DNA of 64,000 bases from contig JAKSXM010000007.1 of the NCBI GenBank assembly GCA_022575985.1, positions 60,108,501 to 60,172,500 on the forward strand. The letters are read 5' to 3'. The notes beneath the pieces are model-generated. The model did no database searches and was not told the origin of the DNA. It saw only the letters and a list, made by a program, of their open reading frames with translations. Positions 14,201 to 25,699 of this stretch are shown one piece after another; within the stretch, counting starts at the first letter, position 1, and the number at the start of each line of letters is the position of its first letter. A program made the translations under genes and the position numbers. The stretch is from Anagrus nilaparvatae (Eukaryota; Arthropoda; Insecta; Hymenoptera; Mymaridae).

Positions 14201-17200
14201 GTGCTAGACGCACGGTGCAACATTTGACCCCATTGAAAATTTAAAAAAAAGCGTGAAAAATTCATTTTCAAAAAAAAGCTAATATTTCTTTGTGAAAATT
14301 AAAAGCGTGAATTAAGATTAATATATTTACAATAAATTAATTAATTACTAAAAAACTACTACTTAATTAATATTAAAGTGCAAAAATTTGTCAAAAAAAA
14401 TTGTCTATTCAAACTGTCCAACCGTCCGCGCGTTTAGTATATAATGAGCATTAAAAAAATTTAGATCGGGGATCGTCACAAAACGCGAGGTCACACCATT
14501 TTTTTAGCGTCTAGCACCGATTTTTGTTATGATTTAATAAAAACAGATTCAATTTTTTATTTTAATTAAAAAATTTTTTTTTTTGCCAAAAAAAAAATTT
14601 CTTTTTTTTATTCATATTTTTGATTAAATAAAAAACAATTTTTTATAATATGTCAATTTTTTGAATACAAATATTTTTAATGACATTTTAAAATAAATGA
14701 CACTTTTAGTAATTCAAAATTTTGATTATTGTTATTAGACACATCATTTTGATTTTTTTTTTGTTTTTACAATGATTTTTGATTTTTCAAATTAAAAGAA
14801 AAAAAAAATTTCTCATTCTCACATTTTTAAACTTATTATTTCATACTCGCGTTTTAAATATTCTTTCATTCAGAAAAAAAAAATTGCTAAAAAAAAAAAT
14901 AAAATAAATAAATAAATAAGTACAATTCTCTCTCGAACTACCTTACACTCTAAATTTCAGAGAGTGAAATTTCACTTGGATTTTAGAGTTTAGTGGTGCA
15001 ACCGAGAGAATTTTCAGTTGTAAATTAAATTCGATACCCAGTTGGAAATTAAACGCGGCTAAACTGCCTTGCCAAACTTACAGTTCCGCTACTTCCCGCC
15101 GAAATTAAGTAAAAAATTCGCTCTGAAGCACCACTCGCTCTAAAAATGAGCAAATAAAAATTCACTCTAAGAAATTTAGCGTGCATTTATAAATAATAAC
15201 GCGGATTCACATATTCTAAAAAAAAAAAAATTAATTATAACAACAAAACAAATTAATAATTAAATAATAATTAATTGTTATTTCTTTTTTTTAATTAATT
15301 AAATAAATAATAATTAAATAAATAATAAAAGTTCGCGTGACTCGTAACGTCACCGATCTTGTACATTTTAATGCTTATTACACACACACGTGACACAGAT
15401 TTTTTTTTTCTTCAAAAAATAAATTAATTTTCTAACCTAAAAAAAAAAAAAATAAAAGACACAGAATTTTAAAAAATATTTTTAAAATTCGGTCCGTTTA
15501 ATTAATTAATTTATGTCACGCGAGACCGAATTTTCAAATTAAAACCTATTTAATATTAAAAGTCATAGTCAATGTCGAGTCTATAAATAAATAAATAAAT
15601 AAATTAAATAAATAAGTTAGTAAGAAGCGAAAAAAATTGTTAAAAAAATTTAAACAAATGTCGGTCTCGCTTAAACGAAAACAAAAAAAAATTAATCTGG
15701 TCGGTGTAAATTATTGAAATTTTTTTTTTTTTGACTTAATTAATTAATTAATTAAGTCAAAAATTTAGTTTTTTTTTACTGTTGTTTTTTGGTTAAACTA
15801 TCTTTTTGATTATTTTTTTTAGCATTACGATGGTGATGGTGTTTATTTCTACGCGTATTTTTTAAATTAATATGTTTCTTGGCATTAGCCTTACGTGCTT
15901 GTCTAGCAGATGCAATATCAGCTAATTCTTCAACACCATCATCATCTTCGTCATCTTCATCGTCTTCTTCATCTTCATCGTCTTCATCGTCGTCATCATC
16001 ACCAGTAACATCTAAATCGATATCATCATCGTCGTCATCGTCATCGTCTTCATCGTCGTTTGCTGCTGCAGATGTTTCAACATTTGATGGTACAACTTGT
16101 GCAATGGCTGCTGTTGGACTAGCCTCATTTAAATCTGATACCTCGTTATTAGCATTGTATTGTAATTCTGATGATTGTAATTCTTCATCTGACGATGTTT
16201 CGTAAGCTGGCTGTGAATTAACTTGTACATTTGATAATTGGGAATCTATGTCATTTTGTACATTTTGAGGTACTGGTACATTTGCTTCTGGTGCTACTGG
16301 TATCTGTTGACCTACTTGTGAACTTGTGTTACTTGGTTCATCATCGTCGTCATCATCTTCTGCTATTTAAAAAATAAAATTACAATTACTTTTATAACAT
16401 TGAAAAAAAATTTATTATCGTCATTTATAAAATTGACCTACATAAATACAGTTTTTTCTATTGGAGAATATTATCATATCAAACTAGAAATTAGCCTAAA
16501 TAAATTTCCGCTGCGTTTTTTTTAAATACGCTATTTTTTTAGCCGAGGGATTCAAGTGGAAAAATCAAGATTATATCGGACTTTTTTAATTTATTTTCGA
16601 AAAAATTTTTTACGGTTAAATAATTTTTTAAATTTATGTTTTTACTTATAAGATTTTTATTAAATAAACAAAAAAAATAGAAATTTGATGCTTGGTATGT
16701 AGCGCGTAGAGAAATTTTTATGCTAATTTTTTTAAAATCTCTTATTACCGTTACATTCTTTTAATAAAATAAATATTATTTATACGCACGCACACACACA
16801 AATTTTTTTAATTAGCTAATATTTATATGTAAATATAACGGATTTAAAAAAAAAAAAAATTGTCGTTTTTTTTTTAAATGCTTTATTTAGGTGAGTATCC
16901 GATAATAAAAAAATGTTACGCGATAATTGATTCATTACATGAATGCAGTGAATGAAAAAACGTAGCACGAATATTATAAATAAAATAGTTCCGTTATTTC
17001 AATCAACGCACGAGACTAAATAAATTGCAATTAAAAAATATTTAAAAATTTAAATTTACCGCCAAGAACATCTTCTAAAAATCTTTCGATATAATCGTCA
17101 TCTTCATCATCGTCTTCATCGTCTTCATCATCATCGTCTTCACCAGTAACATCTAAATCAATGTCATCATCGTCATCGTCGTCGTCGTCATCATCAGAGG

Positions 17201-17357
17201 ATGCTGCAACTGATCCTGCAGCTGGTGCAGCTGGTGCTTTTCTACTTGTTACAACATCTTTTGATTTTGTTTCTAAATTTTCTGATGATAATGGCAATGC
17301 GTCTATTGTCAATGCCAAACATAGACATGCTATTCCGAGTAATGTCACTAATTTCAT
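5279..17357 (-). CDS. Secreted low-complexity protein with acidic then basic segments (five exons)
   Basis: Joined exons: 17357-17060, 10065-9704, 8460-8245, 8176-7880, 5446-5279; all GT-AG, phases match, 446 residues. The N-terminus (MKLVTLLGIACLCLALTIDA) is a clear signal peptide. An Asp/Glu block follows (about residues 53-88), then a conserved-looking helix (YNRFVDTILARINKILKDKY). Next comes an Asn/Lys-rich linker, a basic RESRRRKIKRK stretch, and an ordered C-terminal part (SGRLSLRVYPGGAATLHSI). It ends with LQPVVAA. I do not recognise the family. The charge pattern suggests an extracellular or granule protein that binds ions or other polymers, but that is inference. Introns 1 (7.0 kb) and 4 (2.4 kb) are loaded with mobile DNA. 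A second possible exon 2 at 16363-15776 would give a different C-terminus. Confidence 0.65.
5523..7758. mobile_element. TIR element in the last intron, enclosing a long palindrome
   Basis: CAGGGTGTTGAAAAA at 5523-5537 is inverted exactly at 7744-7758. The flanks (TAA before, TATA after) allow a TA or TWA target duplication but do not prove one. No transposase is encoded, so it is a non-autonomous DNA element. The right 850 bp are unique AT-rich sequence; the left 1.4 kb contain the palindrome at 5769-6911. It lies wholly inside the intron of the secreted-protein gene. Confidence 0.6.
5769..6911. repeat. 1.14 kb near-perfect palindrome
   Basis: The left arm starts ATATGAGCAATTATTTTAAA, and the right arm ends with its complement at 6911. 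Landmarks match in mirror order: GGCGATAGGTGCC, CCTGGCAATTCA, GACGATAACTTGGC. Arms are about 550 bp each with few mismatches, around a loop at roughly 6318-6358. As part of an intron it would give a long RNA hairpin. Confidence 0.85.
8461..9703. other. Intron of the secreted-protein gene
   Basis: AT-rich intron between exons 2 and 3 of the 446-residue gene. No further exon or clear element recognised. A 64-codon plus-strand frame near 9000 has no protein-like features. Confidence 0.5.
11199..11441. repeat. Stem-loop repeat, arms about 95 bp
   Basis: The left arm contains AACTCGGTTTTAGCG, CCGGGTTTTGAAACTTAG and GAAAACCTGAATCAT. The right arm carries the complements in reverse order (ATGATTCAGGTTTTC, CTAAGTTTCAAAACCCGG, CGCTAAAATCGAGTT). 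The loop is about 45 bp. It is probably a hairpin MITE. Confidence 0.75.
11470..11655. mobile_element. Partial copy of a dispersed TCGGCTTCG MITE
   Basis: It shares with 18536-18831 and 25311-25448 the core CCTCGGCTTCG, the word AATTTACGTGCGATCTGGGC, and the terminal CATTCTTTATTTTT. The left part is divergent. Confidence 0.55.
11663..11733. repeat. GC-rich hairpin
   Basis: ACACGGCGAGGCTGCTTTGC is followed about 20 bases later by its near-perfect complement (GCAAAGCAGCCTGGCCGTGT). Arms are about 28 bp when the flanking TTGAATTT is included. This is a strong foldback in otherwise A/T sequence. Confidence 0.75.
11800..12060. repeat. Unclassified repeat fragment with G-runs
   Basis: GTGGGGGAGGGGAAGG and following G-runs at about 11820-11852, together with higher GC across 11800-12060, mark this as foreign to its A/T surroundings. 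It is likely an old element end. No terminal repeat or protein was identified. Confidence 0.35.
14198..14520. mobile_element. MITE with 14 bp terminal inverted repeats
   Basis: TCGGTGCTAGACGC at 14198-14211 is inverted exactly at 14507-14520. The 323 bp length and lack of coding potential fit a non-autonomous DNA transposon. I cannot fix the target duplication because both flanks are T-rich. Confidence 0.65.
15732..15760. repeat. Palindrome just after the alternative-exon stop
   Basis: TTGACTTAATTAATT and its mirror complement form a self-complementary 29-30 base sequence. It starts 16 bases past the stop of the candidate alternative exon, so in that mRNA it would form a hairpin in the 3' UTR. 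Confidence 0.6.
15776..16363 (-). CDS. Candidate alternative terminal exon of the secreted gene, duplicated acidic cassette
   Basis: The acceptor AAATAG precedes 16363 and the frame ends TAA at 15776-15778 after a His/Lys/Arg-rich tail (KKHINLKNTRRNKHHHH). An acidic block containing DDDDIDLDVTGDDDDDEDDE closely repeats the block of exon 1, and the DNA words are nearly identical, so this is a recent intragenic duplication. Exon 1 ends in phase 1. Joined here, it reads AEDDDDDDEPSNTSS, but the long frame continues one base out. The phase that is open to the stop begins QKMMTTMM instead. A single extra base near 16320 would explain both. The exon could be a real isoform exon with a sequencing error, a decayed exon, or part of another transcript. 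Confidence 0.5.
   Translation of the reverse strand, partial: AEDDDDDDEPSNTSSQVGQQIPVAPEANVPVPQNVQNDIDSQLSNVQVNSQPAYETSSDEELQSSELQYNANNEVSDLNEASPTAAIAQVVPSNVETSAAANDDEDDDDDDDDDIDLDVTGDDDDDEDDEDEEDDEDDEDDDGVEELADIASARQARKANAKKHINLKNTRRNKHHHHRNAKKNNQKDSLTKKQQ
16364..17059. other. Intron between exon 1 and the alternative exon
   Basis: AT-rich with no exon seen. A short CA-rich run (ACGCACGCACACACACA) lies at about 16783-16799. Confidence 0.5.
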
Positions 17358-17717
17358 GGTTTTTGTTTTTTTGGTTTTTCTGATTTAAAAGAAAAAAATT
17401 AATTATTTTTTATTTTTAACACTTCAAGCACAAAAATTTTATCACCACTGTAATAAACACTTGATTTTTTTTGCGGTTATTTAAACTCACCCTTGTTTTT
17501 ATTTGTTCTAATTTAAACACCAAAATTATGGTCCACACCGACACTTAGGACGGTGTTTTAAAAAAGTTGAAAAAAATGATTACTTTTTTAAAAATTTTCA
17601 AACTTAATAAAAATTAAAATTCGAAAAAATTTTTTCTAAAAAAAACTTAAAAAATACAGTCTTGTTGTTCCTGATCCGTTTCAGGTGAGAGTGTGAAACT
17701 CGTACTCGTAAGTCGAA

Positions 17718-17732
17718 GCTCTTATATCCAGC
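17718..17732 (-). promoter_or_regulatory. Candidate TATA box of the secreted-protein gene
   Basis: The minus strand reads GGATATAAGAGC about 365 bases upstream of the ATG. Around 30 bases downstream is TTTCACACTC, a possible initiator. The intervening 5' UTR may contain an intron. It is based on spacing and motif only. Confidence 0.35.
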
Positions 17733-17739
17733 GTTCTCT

Positions 17740-18530
17740 TCCGTTCTCCTTCTTCATAAACATCAAATATGTAAGGTACACTTTAGTGTTCATCTCCCTA
17801 CTACAATTAATTATATACAAAATTACCTGTTACCCAACACAATAACCCTGTTTTAAAAAAATTTTTTTGGAATTATTATGAAAATTTTTCTAATAGAAGT
17901 TTTGTACGTGCATTATGTTAAAAATTATTAGGCAATTCGTTTAATTTTAAATTTAATTTTACAGTTATAATAATATATTATAAACATATTAACATAATTG
18001 ACATTTATACACTATAAAAAAAAATAAATAACGTTTATTAATTTCTTGGGTATATGATGATATGGTGAGAAAAAATATAAATGTTTGATGATATGTGATG
18101 CATAAAATGAAATATGTATATGGGGGTTTTCAGGGTTTTTTATTAGGAAGAAATTTTAATTTGATTTAACAGCATTTTTGGATTGGAAGGTAAAGTATAT
18201 TTGGGTCGAACAGTTCTAAAACTTTGATTCTAAGATTTACAAAAATTTAACGATAATTTTTATTTCCAGTAAAATTTTGGGAAAATTAGTTTTTTTATTG
18301 ACAGAAAATTGTAGCTGTAAAATAAATGTAGGTATATTTTTTTACATTTTATGTGAAAAAGTCTAAGCTTTTTTTAAATTTTAAATTTGCATGTAAAATT
18401 CTGGGTTACTTAGAGAGCTGAATTTTTTGCAATTTACTTTTAGCCTAAACTAAATTTTAACAAAATTTTAACAAAATTTAAAAATTTGGAAAACAATTTT
18501 TTTTCAGATTGCTAAATAATAAATCACGAC
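17740..18530. other. Intergenic, no gene seen
   Basis: AT-rich DNA upstream of the secreted-protein promoter. No coding frame of interest or repeat structure was recognised. Confidence 0.5.
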
Positions 18531-18535
18531 CCATG

Positions 18536-18831
18536 GCCAGAAAAATAAGGAATGACTCAAATCGCATGTAAATTATCTTCCAAGGCGAAGCCGAAGATGG
18601 TAAACTGCCATTTGAAATACTTTTTTTATGACCAAGGGTAGTTTACGATTTTTCTGCATCAGTAATGAGAAATTGCGATTTACTTGGCCATGCAGCCGCA
18701 ACTTTCGTGTAAAACAAAATAGTGTATATAGTGTAACTGGAAAAATATAATATTTATGAGACCACACATACATTTTTATCTCATACAAAGCCAAAATTAC
18801 ATGCAATTTGTACCATTCTTTATTTTTCCAG
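18536..18831. mobile_element. MITE, reference copy of the TCGGCTTCG family
   Basis: Both ends are present. The left reads CCAGAAAAATAAGGAATG then CAAATCGCATGTAA. The right, in complement, reads CTGGAAAAATAAAGAATGG then CAAATTGCATGTAA. The interior holds the AAGGCGAAGCCGAAG palindrome and ATGACCAAGGG. It is about 296 bp without coding potential. Other copies: 11470-11655, 25311-25448 plus 31571-31645, and 54880-55010. Confidence 0.7.
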
Positions 18832-21800
18832 ATATATTTGAATAAGTTAAATAAATCAATTAAATAATTGATATCAATAAGCCATTCAAATCTTGAAAAT
18901 ATGTAATAGTATCTCTGGGATCTGGGTCAAATTCTGGCCAAAATTTCTGGAATACAATTTTTTGTCATGGATAAAAATATCGGAAAAATCTTATTCTATT
19001 TTTGGATTCTTCGAAATTTTACTTAGGCCCCTCTTTTTAAATAGGCAAAATCTAAAGAATTTCGGAAAGATTGTATACGAGAAAAAAAAATAAAATTTTA
19101 ATATTTATTTTCTCCAATTTTTTTAAAAATTTTTAATAACTTTTTTTCGACCTTGTTGGACAATAATAATTTTTTTTCTTTTTTTCTAGAGGTGGTTTCA
19201 GTAATATCTGCGATTTATCTGAAAAAAGGTGACTCAAACAATTTTCCCAAGGATACCGAAAAACAAGTCAGAATTTTCATCTATTTGTAGAAAACCTGGT
19301 TTTAGATATTCTGGCCAAAATCTGATCCATAACCCACAAATTCTGTTGTTTTAAAATTCTTTTTTTGCAGGGTTTATTATAAACATTTTGAGAAATTTTC
19401 AAAAAATTTGGTATATTTACCTCTTCTTTCAACAACTGAAAAAATAAGATTTTTTTCAAAAATTTAAGCAACTAAGTACAATTTAAACAAATTAAAAATT
19501 TAGACTTACTCAATGAAAATGAAAAATAAAAAATATTGGGAAAGTTGTCGCTTACATAAATTTACGTGAAGCAGCCCATATACAGGGAATGGAATTTGAG
19601 GGAAAATTGGAAAATTTCAAACACTTACAAACCGGTTCTTTCTTTCTTTCTTTTTTTTTTTTTGAATATTTTTCTTGTTTTCTGCTTTCATTAGAATTTA
19701 ATAATTATAATATGATATGTGTATAAAGGAATAATTAGTTCTAAATGTTTTGTAATATAAGAAAAAAAAAACCTTTTTTAAAAAATTAAAAAAAATAATT
19801 TAAAATATTCTCTTAGTTTAAAAAAGAAATGTCAACAAAATTTCTATTATTTTCTTAAAATGAAATATTTTCTATTTTCTAAAAGTTTATTTAATAATTA
19901 TTCAAGTGATTATTAAGTTGTGAGTTAATTTTATAATAAATTAATAATTCCATTAAAATTGAATGCTGCTCAAGAAAAATTTTGATTCAAGTGGTTCAGA
20001 TCTAAAAACTTGTCATTTAGGATCCAAAAATTAAGGAAATTGTTTACAAAAATTGTAGTTCGTCGATCAATGCACAGCTATTAAAAACGCGTTTTCTGGT
20101 CAACTGTTAATTAAATTAGTTGTCAGGTAAAAACCTATGCTATAATAACCGACAAACTGATAAAAAATAATTTGACATAAAATAGTCTTCAATCATTTAC
20201 TTGTAAACTTTCTACATGCACCACTTTGTTGATCTCTCATAATACTTGTAAATATAATTTTTTAACAATTGATTAATATTTATATCTAATTAATTAAAAT
20301 TATTCTTAGCCTAAAATAAACAAATTAAATTAAAGTATCATAAATCTAAGCAAATTAAGTGCGTCATAGGGTCATTTTTTTTAGAATTATTTATTATCAT
20401 AAAAGAAAGTAAAAATATGTTTTAGATAAAGAACAAAGATAAAATAAAAAATATTAAACGTTTTATTCAAAATTATTTTTCTCTATTATCAAAGAACCTG
20501 TAAATATACGCTTTAATAATAATTTAGACCTGATTTAATTACATACTAATGAATGAATTTCAATTACGCAGATAATTTAATCGTGACAAGAATTTTATAG
20601 TTTTCTTTTAATTGTTTTAAATTGTTAACGATAAAAAAATTTTATACTGTACGACTATTAGTATTCGATTATTAGTATATTTTATCAAATTGGGAAAGTG
20701 TGGCTTTTTAGAGGTCCTTCAAGGAAGCTTTGGGGTCATACGAGTTGATGGATAGGTATTGTAGTGCAAGTTTAAAGGACTGCAAGTTTTTAAAACTTTT
20801 TTCATAATTTTAGTTTAAGAAGCGATACCCACTCAATCACATTAAATTTTCATTGCCCTCTTTATTGTAGTCATTAGAAATCATTTTACTTGCGAGAAAA
20901 TTTTATCCAAAATTTCTGATGAAAAAACACCGTGTTGAAACAGATATTAACAATTTTTCTCGCTAATAAAATTATTTATGCTGGCTATGTAAGGACGCGA
21001 TGTTGGCTGTATAAATTCAGGAAATTACTTTTGTAAATTGCAATTTGGTTTAATTTGTTTCTTCAGAAACGGGTTGGATACGTTTCCGAAACGTCTTTGG
21101 TTGCCTGGGTAAGTTTTTAATAGCTAGTCCCAAACTTTTTTTTCGAAGCTGTATAATTATACTTTAACAGAAAATTATTGAAATTTACAAAAAGTTCAAA
21201 ATGAAAAATTCTGATTCTGATAATTGTTTGAAAAAAATAAGACGATAAAATTTTATTTTACTGGTACAAGTTTTAAAATATCAGTTTATATCTGACCAAA
21301 TACTGTATGCTGGTACGGTATTAAGTACTTTTCTATATTATTGTTTGTATTTGCAAATTTTTGTTAATTAAATTTTTGTAATAAGTTTATCTATTAATAT
21401 AATCAGTTGATAATGGTGTTTGGTGAAGCAAACAAATTATAATTTAAGTATGTCACCTTGTTCCGAAAATAATTGCTAAAATTGTTAGAGATTAGATAAT
21501 AGTAACAATTATTTAAAAAGACTAATTTTGATTATCGATACCATTTTTTTTTCTTGAAATTTGAGTCGAGCGAGAAAAATAAATAGGTACACATTTTTGG
21601 TTCATTGTTTTAGGTGAAATTTTGATTTTTCGACATATAAGCACGTTTTGAGACCCCAAGAAGCTAAAAAAACAGCGATATTTTTTTTCTTTTGGAACGT
21701 AGTACTTAATTTTTTTCTATGAAAGTACTAATATCTAGAATTCTCGTTTTTACTAGGTAAAATAGACCATTAAGAACATTTTGTTTTGTTAATGATGAAT

Positions 21801-24715
21801 CATAGTGCCAATTACTTGGCAGCGTTTTTATTTTGGAGTGACCCAAAAAGTTTAAAAAGCAAAAAATTTCAAAACAAAGTTATAGACCCATTCAGATCTA
21901 TCTGTATTTAAAAAATATTTTACATCAAAATGCGTGTATTTACAGCTAATTTTACAATGGCTAAAAAAAATTAAAAAGTATAAAATTTTCAGGTTTGTAG
22001 GTTTTTAATATTATATTATTAGAAAATACTCGACAAAATATGAGTTTATAAGTATAATACCTGAATTTCAATAAATTCAAAACTATAGGTATACATGTTT
22101 CCATTAAAAATCAGACTTGTATTTGAATTTTTTTACTTATTGATTTGTATATCAAGATTAAAATTATATCTACTACCGATCTAAAATTTTCAAATAAAAC
22201 TGTTAATATTTCGTGATCAATTCCGTTAACTTTAAGTATCTAACGAGGAATTCTATTTTTATACCATCAGAAAAGTAATTTTAATAACGAATTAAATTTG
22301 ATTTATTATTATTATTTTTTTTTTTGTTAAGATTGAATAAAAGATCAGTTTTTTAAAAAGTAATATTAGTAAAAACTAGTTTATAGTGAAAGCAAAATAT
22401 TAAAATAGATAGATATACAGAACATTTCACGTTAAACTATTTTATTATTTGGAAATTAATTTTATTTTCTTAATAATTTTTATAGGCAAAAAAAAAATTT
22501 AATTAGAAATATGGTTTTAAAGGATTTTTTGAAGATTGCAGTATAGCTGTTTGCAATATTTTCGAATTGTAAAATAAATTTCAAAAAGGAAAATGAGAAG
22601 TTAATTTCATATAATCAAAGGCAGTTGATAGGTGTTCTTATTGGTAACCTTGATAAAAAATTAAATGCAAGATTTCAAGGATGGTCTTGAAGAAAAAGGG
22701 ACAAAATGCAAAAGCATTTGGTCTGTTGTTAAAACTTGTAAGGTACAAAATTTGTAACAAAAAATATAATTTATTTTCAGAAAATTTGTGTAAGTATACC
22801 AATATTTTTTTTTTGATTTCGCGAGAAAAAAATTGTAAATTTCTATTCATAACTAATTTACGCGAATTTCCAAAATTGCGAACTTAAAAAAATCATTTAT
22901 TTGCAAAAAATTAGTAAAATTAAAAATTTAAATATATTTTTTAACAAATTTGCTAATTTTTTGCAAATAAATGATTTTTTGTTTCAATTATTTTTACTTT
23001 TTATACTTATTTTTACTTATACTTTTTATTTACAATAAACTGCAAAATGTAATTGGAAAAAAATTTTCATTATATACATCATGACCATTTTTCTATATCC
23101 AGAAAAACCGAAAATTGCCAGCAAGCGACTTTTTTTGGTTGGACCTGAAATTTCTAGCATAATAAATGATCATCTCCTGAAGAAATTGGTTTCTGATCTA
23201 TTCTTGTGCAAATTGAAATACAAAAATTTGTATTAATATAGGAATAACTCTAAAAATGATAAATCTGGCTCAATTTTGCAATGTAAACAAAAGTCATTAA
23301 TTAAACAAATAAAATAATTGTATAAAATAATCTTGAAAAAGGGTGTTTCCTAACAACAACAAAAATTATGAGACTAAATTTTGGAAAGAGTCTTAACTCT
23401 ATACAATGTACACTAGAAAAGTTCCTGCCCAGTAAATTCTTTACCTGAATAGTAAATACTTGGACAGTGTTCATGCCTATTAGCTTACCTAAAGATATTG
23501 GAATACATTTTGGGTTTTTAATGACTAACAGGACAATACTTTGTTCTTAAAATCGAAAATCTTTCATACACAAGTTAATACAACAGTATCTTCATAAAAA
23601 ACGAGTTTAAAGTGAAAGCAACTTGTCAGCATAATAAATGTGCTAGTATATCATACAGGTATCGTAAAAGCTTGAAGCTAAAATTTTGTATATGAAAAGA
23701 AAAAAAAATACATATACTATAAACAGGAATGAATACGTGCGTCAATAAAAGAGAAAGAAAGTCAAAAATTTTTATATTTATAGAATAAATATAGGTTTAA
23801 AAAAGTAAAAAAAAATAAATAAATCATTTTTTAGTGCTCTTGGTCCAGAAAGTGAAGCTTCGATCTATATAAAAATTTTTAAATATGGGATTTGATGTCA
23901 GATTATAATTATACGCAGTTATTTAAGTAGGTCTAAAAAAATAAACATAGCATCACACGAAAACAAAAGTTAATTAGTAATCAGGATGTATAATTTGTTT
24001 GTTTTAATATTTTTATATATGGAACAATCCGATAAGAATAATATACTAAACTATATTGTAAAAATTTTCATAAATTTTTATGTTGCAACTTTGAGTGTTT
24101 CTAAAAACTCTTTAAAAGTTATTGCAAAATTTTCCCTGAAATCAAAGAGATCTAAATTACTGTTATATAAATTATTGGAGAGGTGGTGCATATTTTGCTT
24201 TATTTTAAATTGCAATAGGATTTTCCACCACAGAGGTACCCGCAGTTACAATAATACATATTTACAATTGGGTGGTGCGATCACATGAAAACCTTGTGCT
24301 TCGTAAATAAATCAGAGTTATTTTATAAATAAAAGGTACAAAATATTGGATTTGCAGGTCCTCTACTTTAAAATTGAAAATCTGAGCTGTAAAAGTATAT
24401 AATGTCCAACACCGCGTGTAAATTGGCAGACTTTTTACGACCAAGGGCAAACAATTTTTTAATAACGTTAATATTACGAAGAAAAAATATACATTTCTTG
24501 CTACCATGGGAACACCTCCAAATTTGACCATAAAAAGTTCAAAAAGAGGTTTTTTAGTATTTAAGAGTATTCTGTTGCTTTTAAAACAAAAGTATAGTTA
24601 ATATGGAAAGTCTTCCCGAGAAAATAAATCTCAAGAAATTAAATGGCAAGTGAATTTGTTCGGAAAATTATTAGCAATTGCTCTAAATGAAAACTTGCGT
24701 GAGAATAAAGCTTTG
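18832..24715. other. Gene-free AT-rich region
   Basis: No exon with recognisable protein character on either strand; frames of 60-100 codons are low-complexity. A hairpin lies at 22886-22981. Bases 24360-24500 share words with the TCGGCTTCG MITE (CGTGTAAATTGGCAG, ACGACCAAGGGCA) and may be a worn copy. Confidence 0.5.
22886..22981. repeat. Hairpin with 27 bp arms
   Basis: AATCATTTATTTGCAAAAAA at the left is matched by its complement starting CTAATTTTTTGCAAATAAAT at the right, with a 39 bp A/T loop between. It is a simple foldback of unknown origin. Confidence 0.65.
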
Positions 24716-24729
24716 GTGATCCCTTGTAA

Positions 24730-25072
24730 ATTTTTTTATATCGAACTAATTTAAAATAGCGCGGGTAAAAGGCGGGACTTTGATGGCCCGACATACTTGT
24801 CCAGAACTCAGATACCGAAAAATCTCGTAAATAAACTGATGAGTACGTTTTGGCCTAATCAAAAAATCTAGGATATCCCAGGCTGTCTTAATTATCCCTT
24901 GTAAGTTTTTTATTTCGAACTAATTTAAAATTGCGCGGGTAAACGGCGGGACTTTGATGGCCCGACATACTCGTCCAGAACCCAGATACCAAAAAATCTC
25001 ATAAATAAACAGAGTATGTTTTGGCCTAATCTAAAAATCTAGGCTATTCCGGGCTGTCACACTTTCACTTTT
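24730..25072. repeat. Two-copy tandem duplication, 175 bp unit
   Basis: CGAACTAATTTAAAAT followed by GCGCGGGTAAA, GGCGGGACTTTGATGGCCCG and GTTTTGGCCTAATC occurs at 24742 and again at 24917. The copies are about 90 percent alike by eye. The unit is GC-richer than its surroundings and has no coding frame. Confidence 0.8.
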
Positions 25073-25699
25073 TTTCCGAAAAATTGGCCAACTTTGTGGA
25101 CCTGTAACTTTTTCCAGAACCCGCGGCCAAAAAAACCAGGATACGAAAGTGAGTATGTTTTGGTCTTAGCTATCTCTGAAAAGAAATTCAGCTGTCATAC
25201 TCACACTTACCATAGCCATCCCCGTAACTATAACTTCGAATCACGCCGCAGTCAGGACATACCTACATGCTTTCTGGCCGCTGAAAATAGAAATAGTATA
25301 TTTACGGCTCGTGTCCAGAAAAGTAAAGAATGGCGCAAATCGCAAGTAAATTACCTTCCGAGGCGAAGCCGAGGATGGTAAACTGCGATTTAGGGGATTC
25401 TTTATTTATGGACAAGGGCAGCTCGAAGGGTCGTATACAATTTTTTTGCGGCAGTAGCCGGGGGGTATTTTACGGGATTTGAGGATTTGTGGATTTGCAA
25501 ATCCCACTTGGATTTGAAGGGATTTGATGGGATTTTATGGGATTTGATGGGATTTGAATGGGATTTGAATGGATTTGAATGGATTTGAATGGTTTTTAAT
25601 TCATTTGAATGCATTTGGGATTTGCAAATCCACTCAAATCCAAGGAAAAACCTTAAAATTGTAATTACGCATTATATTATAGTAAGCGTCCAACGCAAT

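Larger units (their letters stand above)
10066..15775. other. Large intron region with hairpin elements
   Basis: Distal part of the 7 kb first intron. It contains a stem-loop at 11199-11441, a MITE fragment at 11470-11655, a GC-rich hairpin at 11663-11733, a G-run repeat fragment near 11800-12060, possible TIRs at about 12502-12692, a MITE at 14198-14520 and a repeat-like stretch near 14940-15180. No host exon recognised. Confidence 0.5.

Noticed and set aside
15879..16205. Plus-strand poly-Ser frame opposite the acidic exon
   Set aside because: It is the antisense of GAT/GAC codons; the minus strand reads a structured protein with matching duplication in exon 1.
17161..17388. Plus-strand poly-Ser frames over exon 1
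   Set aside because: Antisense shadow of the Asp block; the minus strand has the signal peptide and splice site.
23986..24531. 100- and 89-codon frames on opposite strands
   Set aside because: No domain, odd composition, and the minus frame overlaps worn repeat sequence.
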